A DNA stretch of 47,104 nucleotides from Pelomyxa schiedti (taxonomy: Eukaryota; Evosea; Pelobiontida; Pelomyxidae): the NCBI GenBank assembly GCA_020536535.1, contig JAHLWZ010000922.1, forward strand, positions 1-47,104, given 5' to 3'. Numbering within the stretch: the stretch's first letter is position 1; each line of letters begins with the position of its first letter. This document shows positions 9,298 through 24,701 of the stretch, piece by piece. Made by a program: the position numbers and the translations under genes. Under the pieces are notes generated by a model. It was not told the DNA's origin and ran no database searches. It saw nothing but the letters and a program-made list of their open reading frames with translations.

Positions 9298-10743
9298 TTT
9301 CCTGCGAATTTGGACCATCATTGGGGGATCTTCATGCCTCTCTGACTGGCACCGGTGCCCTGCATGTTACTGGATCATAGAAAGGACAGAAAATCAGGGT
9401 GGTTGAGATCGGATGCATTTTTTCGATGATACTACGAAGGAGCTTTACAACCGGTTCCTGGACAAACAGCACCACAACACCACATGTATGTCTGGATCTT
9501 GCATCTCAATTACACTACTCATGTCTTTCTCCCGAGATCCCTCTTCGTTATTTTGAGTGACGGCGTAACATGCGAAGAGCATGGTGCATGTGAAAAGCAT
9601 GGTGTGGTTCTTCTTCTTATTATTGGTTTTGGGGCATGCATCTGATGCAAATAGTCACCTCAGCTGGGAACTGGACGTGGAGGTCCCCCTCTGTTTGTGG
9701 CGCAAATATTTCACAGTATCGAGCTTCAGCCCTCACATTATGTTCTGAATAACTCAATTGTAGTTGCACTTAACTAGCTCATAACTGTCACTGTCAAGTT
9801 AGACTGTCATAGTATTGCCAACAGGCGCGGAAATTAATGCCTTTGGTCACGCAGTGACTGGAACTTCAGAGTAAGGTTTGCATTCTCTGGGAAGACTCCC
9901 TTGAGCGTAGTGGCCCCACAAGTGACTGTGTCATGAAATCTGGTGGTGATCCAGGTTTATACTACGATGAGTCAGGATTGTGAGCATGAGGCTGTGTTCC
10001 AAGGTTAGTATGTGTGGGTAACTATCTAACTAATTTATTGTCCCTTGCATGCCTTAAGAACGCAGAACCTGACTTCATTGGGCTCGATGGACTTATTTCT
10101 TTCTTTGATCACCCTGAGTATGGAATCAATCTTTTCTACAGGTCTCAACCCATCACTAGACTAAAAGTACTCTGCCAGTACACCTGCTACTGCTGGAAAC
10201 ACACTGTTGAGTGTTATTCGAATCTCTGTCTCTCAACACAGATGATTTCTTCCCTTGTTCAGCTATAAAAGAAATAGGGGTGAACCAGATTTAGTAACAC
10301 TACGCAGAAGCTTTCAAAGACTACTGGACTGTTTTCCCTATTTTACTCCATGTCTAATAATGAACCTTATTCAGGCTATATTTACCAGTCCCGGCATTCA
10401 AAAGAGGTCTAGTACAGTATTACATACACTACTATACTCCTCGAGTGAAGTTAAACTTCTTGGTCGTCTTGATCCCATGGCTCGCAGTTTCTGTTTTCCA
10501 GGTACCTAGCATTGCATAAAATAGACTCTTTTTGTCAACAGGGATTGTCTTTCAGTGCCTACCTCACCAATAACAAAAAAGCAATTGTATGACTACAGTA
10601 ATGCCTCTTTTGGTAATAACCATACCATGAGAGACACCAGTTACTCTGCCCTGAGGGTATTTAGCCAAGGAAACACAGTACCCAATCCTTTTTTTTTTCC
10701 CAACTTGGTGTTCCGAAAGCTGTTAAAAAAAACCGCACCTCTA
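9298..10743. other. Gene-poor stretch, possibly with decayed coding fragments
   Basis: About 1.4 kb of moderately AT-rich sequence with no complete gene. Short coding-like pieces occur: a Met-led segment near 9414 reading FFDDTTKELYNRFLDKQ, and open frames at 10014-10268 and 10255-10509 that include LDGLISFFDHPEYGINLFYR. They have no recognisable domain, cannot be joined confidently by GT/AG introns, and may be remains of a gene. It also includes the upstream region of the gene starting at 10744. Confidence 0.4.
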
Positions 10744-12195
10744 ATGGAGAAGGTCACCACGACGCGCCCAACAACACCCTGCAGCAGCGACATCGTGGGG
10801 AATCAGACGCTAGCAGGTCGCAAGAGACCAAGGGAACCAGATGTGGAGGTGGTTTGCACCCCAACCACGACAACGAACACGGTGTCGTCATCGTGGTTGC
10901 TTCCCCAACCCCATTCCATCCCCACACCACAACGACGTAGGTTGCCCCGCGTGCCGTCACAGAAAGGAAGCAAGTCCCACAAAAAACCCAAGCAGATTCC
11001 CTTGGCTGTGTCATTGATAAAGAAGAAGCATGTGGCCTCCCCAACTCCATCAGCAGTAGAAGCGGCAACAGACACGAATGTTGATGCGTCTCCAAAGGCA
11101 CCAAAGCGCAAAAGGTGCCAGCATCGCAAGAACAAGGCGCAGCAGCCACAGCCACAACCGCAACCGCAGCCGCAGCCGCAGCCACAGGCCCACGTGGACC
11201 CCCAACCCCTGCCAAATGGTTTGTTGTCCCTTACTGTTTTGTTTACTTGTGTGGCTTTTTGTTCTGTTCATTTCATTGGTCGGTTCATTTACTCGTTGTT
11301 GGTTATCTAAATATGGTGGGATTATTTGTTACTCTGTAGCTACAAACTCGTTTCCTCTTCTTTCTTTTTGCAGACCGCATCCACATTACTGTTCTTGGAT
11401 GGCGTACAGACCACCTGCCATGGGCGCCTGATGTCAAACATAGATTCCGAGAGTATAAACAGGTTCAAATATTCGATGCACAGACCCCCATGTCAGCAAG
11501 AATGTAAGCACGGAACACGTTTTTATGTGCAAGGCTAAATTTACTCCAGGGCACCAGAAGGTGATAGAGAGTATGAGAAGCAAATTGCTCAGTACGGAAA
11601 TGAGATAGGCTTAGCCCCTGATGAAGTCAAGTATGCGGTCTATCCGCTCCCTCCTACTTCCTCACCAATGCTTTAGGTTAACTCCGTTCTGGCTCCAGCA
11701 ATTTTTGGAAAAAAAGCCACACGCAAACAACAGCAAAGCAGTTGTGATATCCGCGGACGGCCCAGCGAATGACCCAGGAACCTGTTATTGGGGTGGATCA
11801 ATAAAAGAGAACATACCCATTGAGAAGATCATTACGGACACTGCAGTCTACTTTCCCAGTTGTCAGCTGTTTATTCTGAGTTGTTGCTTTGGTTTTGGAG
11901 ACCCTCGGAGAGTTGCTTCTATCCGTAAGGCACTGCAAAAAGTTGCGAACAACAGGAATACCCCAATCTGGGCAGCGGGCTACCATTCTGAGGTGGGATG
12001 GCTAGAGGGAAACCAAGAACTAGACCTCCTTGCTTCATTCATAAGGTAAACTGACCCCACCTTCCACGTTCCTTTTTAATTCTCCTGACTTATCTTTGCA
12101 GGTACTGTGGAAATATGACGCCGGACCTGGAACTCCCAGACACTGCCGTTGATATGGTGTTACTCAAAGCCACCCCTTCTTCCCGCCGTCGATAA
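10744..12195 (+). CDS. Unknown protein with a basic, PQ-repeat N-terminal half
   Basis: Five exons (10744-11218, 11374-11503, 11550-11637, 11699-12045, 12102-12195) join to exactly 378 codons (377 aa). The Met at 10744 (MEKVTTTRPTTPC) is chosen because the frame upstream of it looks non-coding. The first 150 residues are basic and low in complexity, with nuclear-localisation-like clusters (GRKRPREPD and PKRKRCQHRKNK) and a run of Pro-Gln pairs. The rest is ordered: IHITVLGWRTDHLPWAPDV, then SKAVVISADGPANDPGTCYW, a hydrophobic strand ending LFILSCCFGFGD, and TPIWAAGYHSEVGWLEG. Alternating strands with a conserved-looking Cys-Cys and His suggest an alpha/beta enzyme fold. I cannot name the family, and a caspase-like fold is only a loose impression. 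It converges with the deubiquitinase 216 bases away. Confidence 0.65.
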
Positions 12196-12411
12196 CAACC
12201 CAAGTCGTCATCATATGGGGTAGTGGGTAACAAAAGGCCACTCCAACTTGCACCAATAGAATTTCGTCTCGTTTTTTGTGGCTTCCTGTTTCCAAAAAAA
12301 AAAGGAGAAGAATTTTGGGTGTGTATCTTAATCCCGTTGATAGAACATAATGTAGGAGTAGCTCATGTGTTGTTATTCGAAACCAAAAGGGCTTATCAGG
12401 AGGAGGAGCTG

Positions 12412-16245
<3,834 letters not shown>

Positions 16246-17082
16246 TAGAGAACAGCCGAAGTTTAAACCAGGGACAATTTTATGGTTGGAAAAGTTACCT
16301 TCCCATAAGCCTGGCTCTGCAGTCTGTTTTCCCTGAAAACTGTGGGAGAGGATTGCAAGAGCTGTGCACTCAGGGGAAGAGTGGGCTTCAGTGAGCACCA
16401 AATTGGTGGGGGATCTGTAACAATTTTCCTACTCAAATTGTTCTGTGTCTACCACCTATTTGTCATGAGCTAGAAATCTTTTTTTTTGCAACTACAAGGA
16501 GTGAGCCAAAAAATGTTATTTTTTACTTCCCTTCTTTAGATCAACATCTCACCAAAAATACAAAAGGATATTGGGACTCACACTAAAAAATTTGTTTGGG
16601 GAATTAGAGTGTTAAACACATGCAGTAGGAGTGGACATTAAATGTGCATGGCAATGTTGTTGTAGTCACCCATAACAAGCTGTACTGGTGTCTCTCTGGA
16701 GGTGACTTGTCCTCAGGGTGACAATGTCTCAATACCTTGGTTTTCAATCATTACTGTTGCTGGTTGTGACAATAATATTTAGTTGTCCAGCAACAGTTCC
16801 TTGTGAGTCCCAGCTATGGTGTTTGAGTGATGCTTCTTTGAAAAGAGCCTTGAGCAAGTTCCAGACAATGTGAGAGAATTGTGAGAAGCCCAAGAAGGCA
16901 CCATTCGGGCCTGTCATTGACGAACCACGAGACTGAGTGGCTAGAATCAGAATGGAGGAAGGGCACTTGCGTCGGAATTCTTCAGATAAGAGCACAGTCC
17001 TTCCAAGTTTGAGCATTTCCAGTAAAAAAAAACGCGTTGTGGGTAACGTTACGGCTGAGAGATCTCAGTGTCGAGTTCAAAC
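16246..17082. other. Gap between divergent genes (USP and RhoGEF)
   Basis: No supported gene. It includes a possible N-terminal extension or 5' exon of the USP gene (16246-16401). A 90-codon minus-strand frame at 16744-17016 has no domain. Both promoters should lie here. Confidence 0.5.
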
Positions 17083-20000
17083 ATGGATGAAGAAGAAAGA
17101 TCTGACGACAGTGCCACGGGAAAGAGAAGGAACAAAGGCCACAACAAGCACTCGCGCAGTGGCCGCAGCGACACACGCAGGCACCACTACGAAAGCAGTC
17201 ACGGCGGATTGTCGACGTACAGTGATTCCTCACCGTTGCGAGAAGAGTCACCTTCTTGCGAACGCGACGGGAGGCACGATGATTCGCAGTCCAGGCTGCA
17301 CGTCGAAGTAACCACGACGCATACGATTGTTCACGATGACGGCGAGACGCCACCGCCAAACGAAATCAGCTCTGCGAAAGCAGAATCTCCCTCCCCTGAG
17401 TCCCTTGCAGTGCAACAACCCTCACCTTCCGAGGAATGTTCAACGCACCAAGTGCTTGCATGTGCCACTGCCCCTCCGATTGTTGTTGTCGTGCCCCCAC
17501 AGCCATCAACTAAATCGCTGCCTCCTTCGGCAGCACCCCCTCCCATACCAGTTGCAGCTACAAGTTCACGGACAGCGACACCTGCCACTGTTACCAGTGT
17601 AGCTAGGCCGCAGTCACTCAAGGCGTTTACCTTAACAATCCCAATGTCACCCATCTCTGATCAGTCATCTTCCACGGTTTCACCAGAGCGATTCAGTGCT
17701 TTTATTTCAGGCCCGCTGACGGATTTTGTGACAAGAACGTTTGGCACTGCTCTGGTTAGCATATACTTATAGTGATGCCTTGAAATAACAAAAAAGGAAG
17801 GCTTTTGACAAGAGCAATTCTGCTACTTTAAACCAAGAGTACAGTGCACTTGAAAAACAATGCAGTGAAATGCTGAAAGAATTTTTCCAGCCCGAGTTGC
17901 AGGTTGCCCACGAACAGGAGCAACTTGTGCAAAGACAGAATCACCGCCAAGCTGTTGTAGAGGAATTGTATACTACTGGTAAAAGCCACTTCTTTTTTTG
18001 TGTGTTCTTCACGTTTTTGCAGAAGAGGATTATTCAAAATCCTTGCACATAATGATGGAGGTATCTGTCTTATTTCAGTCCAAATTGATTGCTAACTGTC
18101 ACGAAGCTATGGCAACCAGAGATTACCAAGTCTGGCCTCTTGCCTCCAGCAGTATTCCCCTCTTCACATTTTTCCAATTTACATTTCGATAGGATATTAA
18201 AACGATATTTGGCAACATTGTGCAACTGGACTTATTAGCCTCGGAATTGCTGGAGGACTTCAGAACTGCCAAAAGTATGTCTTTGTACTTGTTTATGTCT
18301 CTGATATGAGGAGACAAGCCGATGAGTGACCAGAGGATTGGTGAGAGTTTTAAGAAAAGGGTAAGTGGCTACTGAATACCACGGAGCTCAGTCTAAGTCA
18401 TAACTTTCATGAAAGATACCATGGATCAAACTGTACATTGAATATGCACTTAACAGAGATCAAGCAAATGAAATCCTAAACTCTGCCCGTAAAAATCACA
18501 AATTTGTAGCCCTGCTTGAGGTAGGAAATGAAACCTTGTGACACTTCCTTAAAAAACCCTGTAGAGGATGCGACAACACCCACAGATCGGGAAGCACGAT
18601 TTACCAGATTTTCTTATTAAGCCGACACAACGAATAGTCAAATACCCTTTACTCTTGAGAGATCTCATAAAAGACACCGACACTGGTAACACAGCCTTCT
18701 CCAAGAGTGTTTCTTTATTTACTTGAACAGACCACCAAGACTACAATGACTTGCTCCTTGCTGAAGCTGAAATGAAAAAAGTTCTTATTAGCATCAATTC
18801 ATCAAAAAGAAATCAACTCACGGTTTCACTCTTGAGCCAGCTTCAACCAAATCTAACATGGTCCAATTTGGTAACTCCTCTCAAAGTTGTATGATACTAA
18901 AGGAACCAATATTAGGCTTATGACCTTGTTGCTTCTAAAGCTCAACTCATTTTTGAAAGTAAAGTGAAGTGCTATGTGTCCAAAAACGGTGAAGAAAGAA
19001 AGGTGAAGCAAGTCTTAATAATAACAGTATTTCTCTTTTACCCTAATACCCAGGCTAATACTGGCTATTTATTTGACTTTTTCATTTTGGTATGTCATCA
19101 TCGCTCCGGCAAATGGCAGGAAGTTGGCTTGATGCTTTTAGCCGATTGTGTAATAAATACCGGAGTCTCCTGTATGAAAAGGAATAAAACCGTAAATCCG
19201 CTCTTATGTGAGGTGTAGGTGCAGATTCATACAGGTTTGCGGTTCTCCACAAAACAAAGCAGGAAAAACTTGTTTTTGAATCACAAGATCAATATCTAAA
19301 CCAACTCTGGATAACAAATATAAATGACGCAATTAAAGTCATCCCAGCCGAAAAGGTTGAGTTCTTAACATGTTTGAAGTCTGATGCACACTAGGTTCTT
19401 GTGCCTAAAGACCAAATCAAACGAGATTCCATGACGCCCCAACTACCGTCACTGCCACAACTCACTCCATCACCATCACCACCACTGCTACAGCATCAGG
19501 TCGAGTCACAAATGCCAAGTCAAGAAGTTCAACAAGGTGAACAGGGACAGAACTCCAGCTCAACATCTTCAAAAACTTCGCAATCTTCAAGTGGCTCTAA
19601 AGATTTACGACCAAGCTCAGATGACTCTGTAAAAAAAAAGCGAAGCTGGGGAATCTTTACATTTCGTGGAAAGAAGGCAGATGAAGAAAGTGAAAGGGAC
19701 TGTGAACCTAACAGTGACGAACCAAGCAGCCAAGAAAAAGATATTGTGGGCAATCAAGTTGAAGTAACCCATTTTTCCTTAGTGGAATACTAACTCACCT
19801 TAGTCTGTTCCTCCATCATCTCCTGAAAATGATATACCGCCTCCCAATGAAGTGCAAAAAGGCTCGACTGAGGGGGAGAAAAATTCCAATTCTGGTACAT
19901 CTGAGAACTCAGTAACAGGTCTCCCAGCATATGTTGATGATATAAAGCCGCCGCCGCCAGAGCAACAGCCTTCAGCAGGCGCAGAAATACCCATTCCACC

Positions 20001-20530
20001 TCCTCAAGCATCAATGTCTAACCCACCAACCGTCAGTGAAGATAAGAGTGTGGAAGTAAAGCAGAAAGAAATCTCCTCTGCTAATCCGGAGCCAATCCCT
20101 CCCCCAGAAGAAAAGCCAACTAATTACTCCAAAACCGGTTCCACTGAAGTCTCCATCACGATTACCCCAGTAAGTTCCCCAACCACGACGAAACCGGCCG
20201 TGCGCCCTAGGCCTGTATCCCAGCAATTTCCACCACTGGCAAAATACACTACTCCCTCCACTGCTCCATTTACAGTGAGCGCAAGCACAGACAGAAAGCC
20301 AAGTATAGTGACCAAATCCCCTGTGTGTACCCCGAAAGCAACACAAGAAACTAACCCTTTTACAGACACACTCCCTTCTGGATTCACTTCTGTTCGATGA
20401 ACCAACAGGGCCAGATATCGTTTGCCGCAACTGTGGTGCCACATCACCATTTGGTACCCATTTCTGTCGCTCCTGCAGGAAACCTTGCAGCTTTTTCGCC
20501 ACTCGTCAGACAACACTCACCAAAAGCTGA
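17083..20530 (+). CDS. RhoGEF (DH-PH) with a C-terminal zinc ribbon
   Basis: Predicted exchange factor that loads GTP on Rho-family GTPases to control actin. It starts at MDEEERSDDSATG with about 220 residues of Ser/Pro/Thr-rich linker in exon 1 (17083-17754). A coiled-coil-like segment follows (NQEYSALEKQCSEMLKEF), then the DH domain: RQAVVEELYTTEEDYSKSL (CR1), TIFGNIVQLDLLASELLEDF, IEYALNRDQANEIL, and the diagnostic CR3 helix KPTQRIVKYPLLLRDLI (about 18610-18670). PH-like strands come next (GYLFDFFILVCHHRSGKWQE; YLNQLWITNINDAI), then about 300 residues of Pro/Ser/Thr-rich tail. After a 43-base intron (20324-20366) the end is CRNCG...FCRSC, a C-x2-C-x10-C-x2-C zinc ribbon. More than ten short introns are present, and a few internal junctions near 18270-18360 and 19750-19810 are not resolved. 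It lies 127 bases upstream of the CDKAL1 gene. Confidence 0.85.
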
Positions 20531-20657
20531 AACAAATAACAGGACCGAATATAAATAAATAAACAACTACCTCTGTAGTACATACCTCTAGCAACTTTTA
20601 TTGTGTTCCTTGAACGGAACTATTTTCTCCAATAGTAAGACTTTTAAGTCGTATCTT

Positions 20658-22826
20658 ATGGCGGATATTGAGGACGGCGGCACCCAATGCACGGTGTCAG
20701 ACAACGTCGATGAGGCTCCAGACGACGACGAGGACCTCCACGCTGTGCCTGTATTGGGCGATGACCCAGAGGAGGCCGCTACAACGACCACCACGATGAG
20801 TGCAACCCATAATTGCACGAGCACCACGAGTGCCACTAGTACTAGTACGACCACTTCGACTTCGGCGCACGGGAACACGCCGACGGCGAGCGACGAGGGA
20901 AGCGCGATGTTGGGGAGGCACGGGGGAGGCGCGGGAGAGGTCGGGGGATCGAAACCGGGCGGACCCAGGGTGTTTCTGAAGACTTGGGGTTGCTCCCACA
21001 ACTTTAGCGACAGCGAGTATATGGTGTGCTTGATAAACCCCCACATTTATGTGTCGTTGTTGTTGTGGGCTTGGGTTTGATCCGCTGCAGCTTCTACCCT
21101 CCCTAAGTGTGTTAAACAAGGCAGGTGTATTAGAAGAAGCGGGATTTCAGCTGGTGCATGTATGGGACGACGCCGACATTTATGTGTTTAATAGTTGCAC
21201 TGTCAAAGGTCCCTCTCAGGTGAACCTATTCATCCATTTGTCAGCACGTTCACCGTTTTCTTAGGATACAGCACTCTCTCAAGTTCAGAAAGCAGTTGCA
21301 AGCGGGAAGCCTGTTGTCCTTGCAGGCTGTGTCCCTCAGGGCAACCCTAAAAGTGCTCAAGCAATGGAGAACGTGTCAATCATTGGTGTTGAACAGATAC
21401 ACAATGTTGTCTTGCCTTAAACACTTGAGGTTTTTCTTACACTTCATTACTGCTCCTGCAGATAGCTGAAGTTGTTACTGGTGCACTTTCTGGGACTACT
21501 GTAAAACTTCTGCAAAGGCCCACTCAACTCCACCCACTCGGTGAACTCTCTTCTTTATGGTAGATAACATAATATGGAAAGTCATTAGTGCAATATGTGA
21601 ACTAATGGTTCTTCAGCACTTCCAAAAATAAGAGAAAATGAGCTTATAGAAGTTATTCCTATATCAGCAGGCTGTTTGAATTGCTGTTCGTTCTGTAAAA
21701 CTAAGGCTGCACGGGGTCACTTGCGAAGCTGGCCTCCTGCTCAGATCATTCAACGGTGTGTGACTTGTCTGCTTTGTATCTGCTTACATAGCAGAAAGGG
21801 TGAGAACAGTCATTACTCAAGGTGTCAGGGAAATTAGAATTACTAGTGAAGATACAGGAGCCTATGGCAGAGATATTGGATATTCTCTATCCAAGTTATT
21901 ATCTGAAATCATACCGGAACTCCCGGACCATGCAAGTTCCTAGCTCCTTGGCTTTGGTAACTAACATAGTTTAGGTAATGCTGCGTGTTGGAATGACCAA
22001 TCCACCATACATCCTTGAGCAAGTCGATCAAATCACAGCCATTCTAAACCATCCCCGAGTTTTCTCTTTTTTGCATATCCCAATTCAGTCAGGCAGCAAC
22101 AGAGTAAGTAATTATCTATTTTGACAGTGGTCTTATTTTCACGAAGGTTTTGGAGCTCATGAAAAGACAGTACACAGTAGAGCAGTTTGAATGGTTAGTG
22201 GACCGATTAAAAAGGTAAATTCTAACACCCTCTACACATGAAACTAATTGTCCTTTAGAGATGTACCAGGCATCTCCATTGCTACGGATGTGATTTGTGG
22301 GTTCCCAACGGAAACCGACCAAGATTTTCAGCAAACTTTGGCTCTTATACAAAGACACAAGTTTCCATCAGTCAATATCTCACAAATGTATCACAGGCCT
22401 GGCACACCGGCATACAACATGAAAAAAAGTATTACTCATAACAATAACCATTCACTAATTTGCACTCGCCAGTTACTTCAACAGTAATTAAAAAACGCAG
22501 TAGACTGATGACCCAGCTCTTTGACTCGTAAGTAATTACAGCTTCTTTCCCCGATAATCACATGACACTACTGTAGTTACACTCCATATGAGAGCCTGAT
22601 AGGGACAGAACAGACAGTGTGGGTAAATGAGCAGGCCTCTGATGGGAAACACTTAGCCGGGCACACAAAGGCGTTTGTGCAAGTTGTATTACCCTGGTCC
22701 ATTACTTTTATTAACAATTATTCCCAGGTGATCCTTGATGAGGACACAGTTACATTGGGAAGCATGGTCAGAGCCAAAATTGTTTCTGCTGGAAAATTTT
22801 ATGTGGTGGGCAAACTTTTGCCATAG
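20658..22826 (+). CDS. CDKAL1: CDKAL1-type tRNA t6A37 methylthiotransferase
   Basis: Radical-SAM enzyme that adds a methylthio group to threonylcarbamoyl-adenosine 37 of lysine tRNA. The start [11 protein letters not shown] is followed by about 95 Thr/Ser/Gly-rich residues. The N-terminal MTTase (UPF0004) domain comes next: [19 protein letters not shown] and [11 protein letters not shown], then [11 protein letters not shown]. These supply the cluster cysteines GCS, SCT and GCV. The radical-SAM motif is [20 protein letters not shown], with C-x3-C-x2-C intact. Further family blocks are [47 protein letters not shown] and [14 protein letters not shown]. The end is a TRAM domain ([11 protein letters not shown] ... 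[15 protein letters not shown]). About ten introns split it. No C-terminal membrane anchor follows the TRAM domain, unlike animal CDKAL1, so the enzyme is likely soluble. It converges with the CUE gene, leaving only 63 bases. Confidence 0.93.
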
Positions 22827-22889
22827 GACATAAGAGAAAATTTTGATCAAAGAGCTTGTATTCGTTTATGTGGTGTCCACTTTACATCC

Positions 22890-24407
22890 TCACAATCCCT
22901 GGATATTCAGCTTTCGGAACTTTTCTGCTTCCCAAGCTACATTGCGTTCACGTTCAGCATCAAGCAATCCAGATATAGTTGGCTGTGTTGGGGTCTGTGG
23001 AACTACTTGTGGTTGTGTGAGTGGGGTTTGAGGTTGATTGTACAGTATGGCATATGGAGGAGGCTGTCTTGTGGGGAGTGTTGCTTGGGGTGTTTGTAGG
23101 CCCAACGTTGTTGGTTGGGGAGAAAGAAGCACTTGGTTTAGTTGTACAGTCTGGGGTGTTGCTGTTTTATTTGAGCCGGTTTGATAGAGGTTAGCCAGGT
23201 TAGGTGTTGCGGGTGTACTGGATGCCACCAACCCCGACTTCAAATTCTGTTACCAGCAGTAAGAATTATTGTTTTAACGGTCTGACCACTAACCATTTGA
23301 GAAGAGACCTTCTGGAACATATCTGAGGCTGTTATACGTGGATCGTTGCAATCTCTTGTTGGATTTAGTGTTACGAATTTGGTATGACACGATTACTTGG
23401 TCAAAGAAGATACAGACAGCTGAAGAGTATGCGCTAGGCTTGATAAGCTATGTAAAAATGCTTGCTTGGAAATGTTCGATGCAAGAGTAATGTCTCTGTT
23501 GTATTGTTCCGTCTGTTGACGAAGAGACTGCTGTAAGCTGGACACTTGCTACAAGGAAAAGGCTTAGTTGTGGAGACAATTTAGGGTAGTTACCTGTTCT
23601 AAACCCAAATGTAAACCTTCTAATGACAAAATTTTCTGTGATTGTGCCTCCAAAACAGACTGTAGCTCCTCATTGCGGGATTGGAGTGAAACAATTTCCG
23701 TTCTTAAAGCTTCAACGAGTTGTGTTTGAGGCTGATCCAAGTCGGAAGTGGATTCCCCTGTTGTTTGTTGGGTAGTGTCTCCGTTGCATTCCCCAGATGG
23801 GTCACTGTTTGGTGCAGACGGTGCGTCAACAGAAGTGGCCGTTGGCGTTGCAGTTGTGGTAGGAGAAATAGGGGGCATTAAATTTGGGACTGTCAAAACA
23901 GGGGAGAAGAAGTTAGGGAACAATCCGGCGACAGCAGGTGTTGTAGTGGCCACAGCCTCATTTCCACTGCCACTTCCACTTGTATTTGCATTTGTGTTTG
24001 AATTGATTGGGGTAGCCACATTGGCGTTTACGAGTTCTGTTTGTCTCCCCGTTGGTCTCACAGGCGCCACGGTCGGTGCAGGGGTCAGACAAATTGAAGT
24101 TGGAGAATTTGTGGGTGGTGTCTGCGTGATAGGAGCGGTAGTTGGAGCCTTGGGTCCCATGTTAAGGAGCGCCTCTACAGCAGTCTCCAAGTCTCCATTA
24201 GTATGCTCCAGCACTTGATATATCACACTCTGCGAGAAAAAGAAAAACAAAAGAACAAAAAAAAAAAAAAAAAAGAAAAAAAAGGTGGGAATGAGAAACG
24301 GATCTCAATACGCAGAGTGAACCAACCGGATCCATTTGCTCAAACATGCCGCACAACGAACGCATGTTTTCCTCATTCACTCGCGCACTCCTCTGTGCTC
24401 CTGACAT
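22890..24407 (-). CDS. CUE-domain (ubiquitin-binding) protein with coiled coil
   Basis: The start MSGAQRSARVNEENMRSLC leads into a CUE domain split by intron 1 (24326-24230): RSLCGMFEQMDP joined to SVIYQVLEHTNGDLETAVEA and LLNMG. The MFE and LL motifs sit where the CUE family places its MFP and di-leucine ubiquitin contacts. Exon 2 (24229-23594) continues with about 140 Thr/Pro/Asn-rich residues and then a coiled coil (LVEALRTEIVSLQSRNEELQ). The coiled coil goes on in the next exon (SSLQQSLRQQTEQYNRDI). The last exon (about 23247-22890) is rich in Pro, Gln and Thr and ends FRKLNIQGL. Ubiquitin binding is inferred from the CUE motif and the partner is unknown. A poly-T/A tract near 24258-24285 lies inside intron 1. 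An upstream in-frame Met exists at 24452. The gene is divergent from the FAM21 gene, 294 bases apart. Confidence 0.85.
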
Positions 24408-24701
24408 TTCTGGTTTTTTTCTGATTCTGTGTAAGTTGGGAGTCCGGGGCAATCAATTTACTCCTCTGGCAACTCAGCAAACTATTAATGTGTCGTGCGT
24501 CTCTTATTATCCCACCAGTCTTACAATTTGACCTGCAACAACTCGATCAAACGATCTCCAGTAAAAAGCCAAAAACCCGAAAAGAAGCGAACAGCTGTAA
24601 ACACAAAAAAAAAATAAGAAAGGAGATCTTCGATACGTTGATACGTGTCGTGTTTGGCTAGTCAAAAGCAACAAACCGCTATAACTACAACAACCACTAC
24701 G

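Noticed and set aside
11699-12045. Caspase-family assignment for the unknown gene
   Set aside because: The expected Ser-Gly-His-Gly and Asp-x-Cys sites are not present in the right form. It is only a loose impression.
16246-16401. Longer start (MVLTEAHSSPEC) for the deubiquitinase
   Set aside because: It is possible but not preferred. The segment has no domain and contains a GTAACT...AAG stretch that could be an intron. It is kept only as an alternative.
24258-24290. Poly-A tract as a retroposon tail
   Set aside because: It lies inside intron 1 of the CUE gene, with no adjoining element or target-site duplication.
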